NCBI RefSeq assembly: GCF_001592305.1
Contig: NZ_BCWR01000004.1
Location: forward strand, 496,001 to 560,000
Reading direction: 5' to 3'
DNA: 64,000 bases
Origin: Hydrogenophaga taeniospiralis CCUG 15921
GTDB taxonomy: Bacteria > Pseudomonadota > Gammaproteobacteria > Burkholderiales > Burkholderiaceae_C
Shown here in pieces: positions 57,968-64,000 of this stretch. The notes beneath the pieces are model-generated. The model had not been told where the DNA came from and searched no databases. It saw only the letters and a program-made list of their open reading frames with translations. The position numbers and the translations under genes were made by a program. The stretch's first letter is position 1. Each line of letters begins with the position of its first letter.

Positions 57968-58924
57968 TCAACCGAGACAGGCGGTCTTCTTGGGACCGCG
58001 TTCATGGGATTTCCACACCGCGTTCTGCTTCGCGATTTCTCGCGTGTAGTCCGCATAGGAACCCGGGTAGATTAGCAGTGGTGTGGGGCTCACGGCCTTC
58101 TGCAGCTTGAGCAAGGCTTCGTCACCCAGCTCCTTGGACGTCAACAAGACGACCGCCATCGGCGTCCTGGGGGTCTTCTTGTCCACAGAGACGTAGGCTG
58201 AAAGCGCTTTTTTCAGATCCTGCTCATGGACTGCCGGCAACGGCCGCACATGCCGCATGTCCTTGAGAAATTCGGACCGATCGGCACCGGCCAACACCAA
58301 CACCTGTGGCTGCCTGCCGAGGTACCAGGCCTCAGGAGCGGTCAGTCTGACCAGGTCGCTCAATCGGTCGGCCACGCCACGCAAGCTGGCCCCGTCTCTC
58401 ACCAAGCCCAGCGCGCCCCCCTGCATGACCACCACATGCCGGTACCCCTTCCGCTTGAGCCTGCCGCACACCATGGCCAGTTGCAGGTCATCGGTGCCTC
58501 CACCCATCAGGACAACGTTTTTGTCACGCCAGTACGGCTTGGCCAGCAGCTCGGCCTCGTTGGACGAGATGGCGCCCTCGACGTGAAACTGTTCGTACTT
58601 CGCGCGCGAACGCAGATCGAACAAGACGGACGTTGATGGATGCCACTCCGCCTGCACGTCAGCAGGGGAGCGAACACAACCCAGATCCGCTTCGGAGGCC
58701 ACCTCTCCCGACGCCAGCAGTGCAGCCGTCTCCGGCGCGTCTCTTCGGCACATGGAACCGGCCCTCGGCAACTCCTTGAGAACCTTGGGCAGCTCACTCG
58801 GCGAGAGAGCTTGTGCATCGGCCAGGGACGCGAAGGTCACGATGACGATCGACAGGAGCAGCTGTCGAAACTCACGTGGCCAGAGTCGATCGGTAGAAAC
58901 GCTCAACATCGGTGGATGGGTCAT
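57968..58924 (-). CDS. Exported rhodanese-like protein without the active-site cysteine
   Basis: The 318-residue protein has a signal peptide (LLLSIVIVTFASLADAQA) and a rhodanese-like domain (LFDLRSRAKYEQFHVEGAIS, then VVLMGGGTDDLQLAMVCGRLKRKGYRHV split around the loop). The loop where rhodaneses carry the catalytic cysteine reads LMGGGTDD, so sulfurtransferase activity is unlikely. The second half resembles a repeated, degenerate copy. It is coupled to the pseudopilin gene upstream and the transglutaminase gene downstream, so it probably works with the secretion apparatus. Confidence 0.75.
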   Translation of the reverse strand: MTHPPMLSVSTDRLWPREFRQLLLSIVIVTFASLADAQALSPSELPKVLKELPRAGSMCRRDAPETAALLASGEVASEADLGCVRSPADVQAEWHPSTSVLFDLRSRAKYEQFHVEGAISSNEAELLAKPYWRDKNVVLMGGGTDDLQLAMVCGRLKRKGYRHVVVMQGGALGLVRDGASLRGVADRLSDLVRLTAPEAWYLGRQPQVLVLAGADRSEFLKDMRHVRPLPAVHEQDLKKALSAYVSVDKKTPRTPMAVVLLTSKELGDEALLKLQKAVSPTPLLIYPGSYADYTREIAKQNAVWKSHERGPKKTACLG

Positions 58925-58925
58925 A

Positions 58926-59495
58926 TCACTTGGCAACTGGCGGTGGGTCCATGGGATCGGCGTTCTCGCCATCCTTCTGTCTTTCCGGGGGGACGGCCTC
59001 CGGCACGGAAGGATCAACGAACAACCATTCTGCATAGTTGGACTTGTCCGCGAGTGCCATCAGATCGGGATCGAATCCGTCTTTCTTGAGCACCGCGTCG
59101 GTGGACAAAGAGTGAACACCCACCACCCGGCCACCCTTCAGAACCAACCCCCATTCGGCTTTCCTCGTCATGGGATCGACAAAGATCTTGCGCAGGTGCC
59201 TGAGCTTGCCCGGCGATCTCGGGTCCAGCAACAGATCCTCCAGGGAAGCAGGGTATTCGCGCCGCCCACCGTCGGATCGAAACTCACGGTAGCGGCGGAT
59301 CGCTTCCTGGAACTGTCGCCCGATGGCCATCAGCTCCTTTTCTCGCTCCCGCTTGGCAACCGTGCTGTAGACGTCGCTGGCCACGGACAGACCCAACCCC
59401 ATCAAACCGACCAGCAGCAAGAGCCACAGATAGCTGAACCCGGATTGGGCCCGCCTCCCTCTGGACCCGTGGGGAACGGAACAAGGCATCACCAT
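58926..59495 (-). CDS. Type II secretion/type IV pilin-like protein lacking Glu5
   Basis: The 189-residue protein has a prepilin-type N-terminus, G-F cleavage followed by a hydrophobic helix (GFSYLWLLLLVGLMGLGL), but position +5 is Trp instead of the usual Glu. The helix is followed by REREKELMAIGRQFQEAIRRYREF, common to the GspG-like pseudopilins of Burkholderiales. An ATG at 59489 (TGATG with the upstream stop) is an alternative start. It is the third of three pilin-like genes in a row. Confidence 0.8.
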   Translation of the reverse strand: MVMPCSVPHGSRGRRAQSGFSYLWLLLLVGLMGLGLSVASDVYSTVAKREREKELMAIGRQFQEAIRRYREFRSDGGRREYPASLEDLLLDPRSPGKLRHLRKIFVDPMTRKAEWGLVLKGGRVVGVHSLSTDAVLKKDGFDPDLMALADKSNYAEWLFVDPSVPEAVPPERQKDGENADPMDPPPVAK

Positions 59496-59953
59496 TCCGC
59501 GAACGCCGAACCGTCTTTGGCGACACCCTGCGCACCGCTGCTGACATCCGAAATGCCTTCGAACTCCGGGTCATCCACCGGAACGACCACCCAGGTCGTT
59601 GCGGAGTCTGTGATCGGATCCGGGGGGACGGCGCGGAGGTAACGCGCTTCGACCAGTTCGGCCAGCGACTCGGGATACCGCCCTTTGTCGCCGTGGAACC
59701 GGTCGATGCTGAGCCGCATGACCTTGAGGTCCTCCTTCAAGGCCACCTCCTTGGCGTGGTCGATGGACCCCATGTATCTCGGGGTCACGATTGTCAACAA
59801 CAGCGCCACGATCGACAAAACGACCAGCAACTCGATCAACGTGAATCCGAGGCCCCTGCGCGCCCATCCACCACGCACGGTCCGTCGCCCGGCGCCACGA
59901 AGTTTTGGGTCCTGGTGGAACACAACCAGGAATCCGAATCTCGAATGCATCAT
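59489..59953 (-). CDS. GspG-like pseudopilin
   Basis: The 154-residue protein has the canonical prepilin motif GFTLIELLVVLSIVALLLTI with Glu5 present, then a globular GspG-like region with LKEDLKVMRLSIDRFHGDKGRYP and SLAELVEARYLRAVPPDPIT. ATGs at 59953 and 59950 lie about 8 bp behind the preceding stop. It is probably the major or a minor pseudopilin of the local apparatus. Confidence 0.85.
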   Translation of the reverse strand: MMHSRFGFLVVFHQDPKLRGAGRRTVRGGWARRGLGFTLIELLVVLSIVALLLTIVTPRYMGSIDHAKEVALKEDLKVMRLSIDRFHGDKGRYPESLAELVEARYLRAVPPDPITDSATTWVVVPVDDPEFEGISDVSSGAQGVAKDGSAFAEW

Positions 59954-59960
59954 TGAACCG

Positions 59961-60452
59961 TCACCACTCCCGATAGGGAACGCCATTGAGCCCCACCCTC
60001 TCGGATTTCGAATAGACATCGAACACGTCGTCACCCTCCTGCGGATCATCGGGCGGTGACTCATAACTTCTCAAGCCCCAGGTCTGCGCGGGTTCCTCGC
60101 TGGTTGTGGCCGCCATCGGGTCCCTTGGCAGGCGCCGCAGGAAATACAGCTTCCTGGCGGTGGGGCTGCGTTGGTCCGGAACACCCTCGACGAGAAGCTC
60201 AAGCGACTTGGGGTACCCGGACTCCCCGAGATGGACCGCGATCCTGCCCTGTTCCGTCGCACGCTTGTAGGCGTCCAGCGCCTCCCGTATCTCGGTCAAC
60301 GCGGTCCGGAGTTCACGCTCCTTCTCCCGTTGTGCCGCGATCTGGGCGAAGGGGACGGCCACGGTCACGAGGATCGCCATGATGGCCAAGGTCACCATGA
60401 GCTCCACGAACGTGAAGCCGGCGTCGCCTCGAAGTCTTGGCAGCCGCGCCAT
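59961..60452 (-). CDS. GspG/pilin-like pseudopilin
   Basis: The 163-residue protein starts with [19 protein letters not shown]; the prepilin peptidase site and Glu5 are intact. The helix [23 protein letters not shown] follows, then a globular domain with RATEQG and [13 protein letters not shown]. Its ATG overlaps the secretin stop by one base (TAATG), so it is translationally coupled. Confidence 0.85.
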   Translation of the reverse strand: MARLPRLRGDAGFTFVELMVTLAIMAILVTVAVPFAQIAAQREKERELRTALTEIREALDAYKRATEQGRIAVHLGESGYPKSLELLVEGVPDQRSPTARKLYFLRRLPRDPMAATTSEEPAQTWGLRSYESPPDDPQEGDDVFDVYSKSERVGLNGVPYREW

Positions 60453-62998
60453 TACGGTGTCACACGCACAGCCTGCGGCGGCGGCAAAACCATCGACACA
60501 CCGGCCGGTTCCGGCGATGCCGACAGCACCTGCACCTTGGGTTCGGACGACGCCTTGATGGCCTTGAAGGTCACCACGACCACGCTGCCGTTGCCATTGA
60601 TCCCGGGATCGCCCCCATTGGCACCCTGACGAACCAGGGACAGGAACAGCTTTCCTTGCGCCGGGTCGACCCGCTGATTGAACGTCGTGCGCGCGCCCCC
60701 CTGCCTGAAATAGTCCCCCTCCTTGACATGGGCCACCTGCAGGAGCAGGGGATCGAAGGCCAACAGGAGAGGCATGCCCTGCAAGGGTGTCTGGCTGCTC
60801 AACTGGAGCACCATGCTGAACTGCTCTCCCACCCGTATCTGAGCAGGAGCCTGCCAGGAGAGCTTGGGCCCATCACCCGCCACCGCGGGGCCATTCGATG
60901 CGGGTGGCTTTGTCAACGAGTTCCCCTTCGGTGCAACCGAAGCAGGAGTCGCCGAGGGCGCCGCTGACGCCGGTTGTGTGCCGCCCTGAACCTCGGGCCG
61001 CTCCGTCGCCGCTGTGCTGTCGCCTGCAACTGGTGCCGGCTCACGTGGAGCAATCGGCGACGGCGCCGTTGGTACGGCCTTTGGTGCGGTCGTAGGTGCT
61101 GCCTTGGGTGATGGCAAAGCGGGGTTCGCAGCCAGTGCCGGCGTGTCGGTGCCCCCGGCATCCACTGGTTCTGCAGCCCCCAACCGGAAATCGGCGGCGC
61201 CCACGTTGGATTCCGTTCCGCTCTCGAACTGTGCATCCAGAAGATCAGGGCGCTGAATGGAGCGGACGACGCGCGGGGTGATCGACAGAAGAATTTCGCT
61301 GCGCTGTGTATCGTCCTTCTGGCTTCCAAAGAGGCGGCCCGCCACGGGCAGCTCACCCAGGGCCGGAACCTTGTTGGCCGTGCTGCGATCCTCATCGCTG
61401 ATCAGACCCGCCAGCACCTGGGTTTCCCCGTCCTTGAGCCGGAGGACCGTGTTGGCACCCCGCGTGCCGATCTGGTAGGACAGCGATCCGGCCGCACTGG
61501 TGATCTCCCGAACCAGGTTGGAGACTTCCAGATTGACCTTGATCGCCACCTCGTTGTCCAGATAGATGTTGGGTTCGACCTCCAGCTTCAGGCCCACGTC
61601 CACATAGCTCACGGACTCCGAAGCAAACCCGGTCGTGGTGGAGGTGGTGGTGATGACCGGCACGCGGTCGCCGATCTGTATCTTGGCCTTTTCCTTGTTC
61701 CGGACACGGATGCGCGGGTTGGCCAGGATCCGACCATCCTGGTCTTCTTTTCTGGCATTGACCAGTCCTTTGCCGACACCCACCTCGATGGTCGAAGGTC
61801 GAATGCGTGCGAGGTCCGTCAATCGCAGCGGCAGGTCGTCCACCAGAACCGGCGACAGCGACAACTGGCTCGGCCACTGGATCCCAAGCTCCAGCAGCCG
61901 CGAGCGCTTGACCTCCAGGATTTCCACATCCAGAACCACTTCCGGATCGCTCATGTCCTGCAGGGCCACGATGCGCTCGGCCATGCGAATGGCCTCCGGC
62001 GTGTCGCGCATGATGATGACCCCCAGCCGCTCATCGACCACCAGGTCCTTGGTCTTCACCAGCGTCTTGATCGAGGTGGACACCGCCTTGACGTCCGCGT
62101 TGGTCAGAAAGAACGTGCGCACCGACAGCGCCTGGTAGTCCTTGAGCTTTTGCGGCGTGTTGGGGTACACGAGAACCGAGTTCTCGTTCAGCACCTTCAT
62201 CTCGAGCTGGTTGGTCAGCAGCATCATGCGAATCGCGTCTTCTATGGACGTGTTCTTGACCATGATCGTGGCCTTGAGATCGGGGCGGATGTCGCGGTCG
62301 TAGTAGAAGTTCAGACCCGACACCTTGGCCACCACATCGAACACGGCTCGCAAAGGGGCCTCTCGAAATTCCAGAGAGATCGGCTTTCGAAATGAAGCGG
62401 CCAGCACCGCGTCGGGTCGCTTGAGTTTGGCGCGCTGCTCATCGATGCGCGCCTTCAACGCCAGCGCATCGCGCTGCGCAGGGTTTTCGGCCAGCACCAC
62501 CCGCACTTTCTCAAGCGCCCCGGCCAACGAACCGGGCGCCCCCTGTTTGAACAGCGCGTCTGCCTCCTGGACCATTTGCCTGTGTTGCCGTTCCTTCACC
62601 AGGCCATCAAGCCCCTGGCGGATCCGATCATTGCGGGGATCAAGGTTCTGGGCCCGGCGCAGCAGCTTCTCCGCCTCGCTGATCTGCCCACTTCGGGCCG
62701 CCGAGTCCGCGGAATCCAACAGGCGGTTCATCACGGATGTGCGGCTGTTGGCCAGGTGAATGCGGTACTCCGCATTCTTGGGCTCCAGCTGAACCGCCTC
62801 TTCCAGCTTGCGCAGCCCCTCCTCGGCTTTTCCTTCCGCCACCAAGGCCTTACCCTCTTTGAAGGAAGCCATGCCCGCGCAGGCCGTGAGCAGCAGTGCG
62901 ATGGCACTCAGCGACAACACGAGGCCCCAACCGCGTTTGAGTTCGATGTGATTTGTTGGATTCGGAGACGCGATCATGTGAAGTGTTCTGGGTTTCAT
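60452..62998 (-). CDS. Secretin (GspD/PilQ-like) lipoprotein with TPR and C-terminal cohesin-like domain
   Basis: The 848-residue protein has a lipobox LLTACAG (Cys40), TPR-like helices to about residue 180 ([19 protein letters not shown]), secretin N-domains (about 200-370) and a secretin C-domain (about 400-590: [47 protein letters not shown]). A Pro/Ala-rich linker (about 600-715) leads to a cohesin-like beta domain (about 718-845: [18 protein letters not shown]). It forms the outer-membrane channel. The TPR plus cohesin-like fusion marks a variant class, not the main GspD. The start overlaps the upstream stop. Confidence 0.88.
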   Translation of the reverse strand: MKPRTLHMIASPNPTNHIELKRGWGLVLSLSAIALLLTACAGMASFKEGKALVAEGKAEEGLRKLEEAVQLEPKNAEYRIHLANSRTSVMNRLLDSADSAARSGQISEAEKLLRRAQNLDPRNDRIRQGLDGLVKERQHRQMVQEADALFKQGAPGSLAGALEKVRVVLAENPAQRDALALKARIDEQRAKLKRPDAVLAASFRKPISLEFREAPLRAVFDVVAKVSGLNFYYDRDIRPDLKATIMVKNTSIEDAIRMMLLTNQLEMKVLNENSVLVYPNTPQKLKDYQALSVRTFFLTNADVKAVSTSIKTLVKTKDLVVDERLGVIIMRDTPEAIRMAERIVALQDMSDPEVVLDVEILEVKRSRLLELGIQWPSQLSLSPVLVDDLPLRLTDLARIRPSTIEVGVGKGLVNARKEDQDGRILANPRIRVRNKEKAKIQIGDRVPVITTTSTTTGFASESVSYVDVGLKLEVEPNIYLDNEVAIKVNLEVSNLVREITSAAGSLSYQIGTRGANTVLRLKDGETQVLAGLISDEDRSTANKVPALGELPVAGRLFGSQKDDTQRSEILLSITPRVVRSIQRPDLLDAQFESGTESNVGAADFRLGAAEPVDAGGTDTPALAANPALPSPKAAPTTAPKAVPTAPSPIAPREPAPVAGDSTAATERPEVQGGTQPASAAPSATPASVAPKGNSLTKPPASNGPAVAGDGPKLSWQAPAQIRVGEQFSMVLQLSSQTPLQGMPLLLAFDPLLLQVAHVKEGDYFRQGGARTTFNQRVDPAQGKLFLSLVRQGANGGDPGINGNGSVVVVTFKAIKASSEPKVQVLSASPEPAGVSMVLPPPQAVRVTP

Positions 62999-63606
62999 GA
63001 CGGGTTGCCCAACTCAAGGCTTTGCAACTGGTCCAGGGGCAGGTAGCGCAGCATCAGTTTGCTGCCTTCGATCGCTTCGACCCGATACTGCTCCAGCAAG
63101 GTATCGCCGACTTGGACCACGAAGCTCCGCTCTGCGTAGCGAAGGAAATACTTGGGTTGTCCGCCCTCGTTCATGCTGCCGATCACCGTGAACGGCAGCG
63201 GTGGCGCGGTGGGCGCAGGGGGATCGGCGACCGCATCCTGCGGCCCGGCGGCCTCCGGCGCTGAAGGAGGCGCCTTTCGTGCCCAGGCGGGCGATGCAAA
63301 CAGATCGCTCAGCGGGTCCGAGTCCTCTGCGTCAAAACGGGCGCGAATGACCAGGACCTCGGCCTCGTTTTTGTCAGCGGCAGAGCCAGCGCTTTCCCGG
63401 CCAGATGGTTCCCTGCCAGGTTGCTTCTCTGCGGCGCGCCCCATGTTGCCCGGTGCGACCGCTGGTTGAGCCTGCGGACGAGAAACCTGGTCTCGTGCTC
63501 GCGGACTCAAGGCGACATCTGCCGGGTCTTCCGCAGGCGGCGCCAGCCAAGCTGCGATCAAGGTGGCCATCAACACGAGCAACAGGACCCATCGGGTACG
63601 GTTCAT
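62995..63606 (-). CDS. PilP/GspC-like inner-membrane protein
   Basis: The 203-residue protein has one N-terminal membrane helix (WVLLLVLMATLIAAWLAPP), a Pro/Ala-rich periplasmic linker (about 25-130) and a C-terminal HR/PilP-like beta domain (LPFTVIGSMNEGGQPKYFL, VVQVGDTLLEQYRVEAI). This layout is that of GspC or PilP, which bridges the inner-membrane platform and the secretin. Its stop overlaps the secretin start and its start overlaps the GspM-like stop (ATGA on both sides). Confidence 0.8.
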   Translation of the reverse strand: MNRTRWVLLLVLMATLIAAWLAPPAEDPADVALSPRARDQVSRPQAQPAVAPGNMGRAAEKQPGREPSGRESAGSAADKNEAEVLVIRARFDAEDSDPLSDLFASPAWARKAPPSAPEAAGPQDAVADPPAPTAPPLPFTVIGSMNEGGQPKYFLRYAERSFVVQVGDTLLEQYRVEAIEGSKLMLRYLPLDQLQSLELGNPS

Positions 63607-64000
63607 CGCCCCACTCCTTCTTCGGACATGGACCCACGACCCGAAGCACTGTGGGCGGGCGTCCGGGTGAACAGCACCCAGCTCAGTTGCGCCTCGATGT
63701 CGCCCGTCTGCACCCCCTCCCGCTTGAAGCGGATCCCATCCAGCGCCAGTTGGGGTTGCGCCAGCAAAGCGGCCTTGATGAACCGGTGGATCGCCTCTGC
63801 GGGGCCCTTGACGGGCAGGTTCATCCGGAACCGCAGAAACTCACCCTGGGGGTCGGCCTGGGACTCGTAGTCCCCCCGTTCGATCAACAACCCTTGATCC
63901 TCGGCGTTCCGGAGCAGATCCTGAACCGCCTGCGCAATCGCGTCGTGCGCCAACAGGTGTTTCTCAAAAGCCAGCAGGTGCGCCCGCGCTTCTCGTCTGG
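63603..64000 (-). CDS. GspM/PilO-like protein, 5' end outside the window
   Basis: The visible 132 or so residues are the C-terminal part of the protein; the frame stays open to the window edge (upstream of a TTG near 63953 it reads FEKHLL), so the start lies outside. The visible part has a ferredoxin-like periplasmic fold (FLRFRMNLPVKGPAEAIHRF, LALDGIRFKREG) as in GspM or PilO. It is the first visible gene of the operon; GspL, E and F genes would be expected further upstream. Confidence 0.7.
   Translation of the reverse strand, partial: RREARAHLLAFEKHLLAHDAIAQAVQDLLRNAEDQGLLIERGDYESQADPQGEFLRFRMNLPVKGPAEAIHRFIKAALLAQPQLALDGIRFKREGVQTGDIEAQLSWVLFTRTPAHSASGRGSMSEEGVGR

Overview
The window is high-GC DNA with dense, mostly overlapping genes. 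Its content points to a betaproteobacterium of the Burkholderiales, probably a Comamonadaceae member close to Hydrogenophaga or Acidovorax; this is inferred from gene families and order, not from any rRNA marker. No rRNA, tRNA, CRISPR array or prophage was seen.

Layout. (1) 1-3.0 kb: end of a myo-inositol-type locus (truncated RpiR regulator and two Gfo/Idh/MocA dehydrogenases). (2) 3.0-15.3 kb, minus strand: a complete iron-siderophore island behind a Fur box. It holds a TonB receptor, a PLP decarboxylase, a SbnA-like synthase, an opine dehydrogenase, one NIS synthetase, an MFS exporter and a FecB/FecCD/FecE-type importer. (3) 15.3-20.1 kb: housekeeping genes purC, fba and pyk plus a DUF481 outer-membrane protein. 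(4) 20.1-25.8 kb: a less orderly stretch with an EF-G paralogue, a decayed UvrD-like helicase fragment, an orphan hypothetical gene, a MITE-like element and a YkuD-like periplasmic protein. (5) 25.9-56.9 kb: an almost complete choline/glycine betaine utilisation supercluster. (6) 57.0-64.0 kb, minus strand: a type II secretion/type IV pilus-like operon with a GspM-like end, a PilP/GspC-like protein, a secretin with a C-terminal cohesin-like domain, three pseudopilins, a rhodanese-like protein and a transglutaminase-like protein; it continues past the window edge.

How the supercluster works. Choline and betaine enter through the CbcVW ABC core, probably shared by two separate binding proteins (ChoX-like and ProX-like). 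BetA and BetB oxidise choline to glycine betaine. GbcAB removes the first methyl group, DgcAB with a dedicated EtfAB pair removes the second, and sarcosine oxidase SoxBDAG removes the third to give glycine. GlyA and SdaA carry glycine through serine to pyruvate. FdhA and PurU, with a FolB-like protein, handle the released one-carbon units. GbdR is the likely activator.

Two things stand out. A family of six about 80-110 bp hairpin repeats sits directly behind stop codons, always in the sense of the upstream gene and with compensatory base changes. The siderophore island carries an opine dehydrogenase where SbnB would be expected, with only one NIS synthetase, which suggests an undescribed diaminopropionate- or ethylenediamine-containing carboxylate siderophore.
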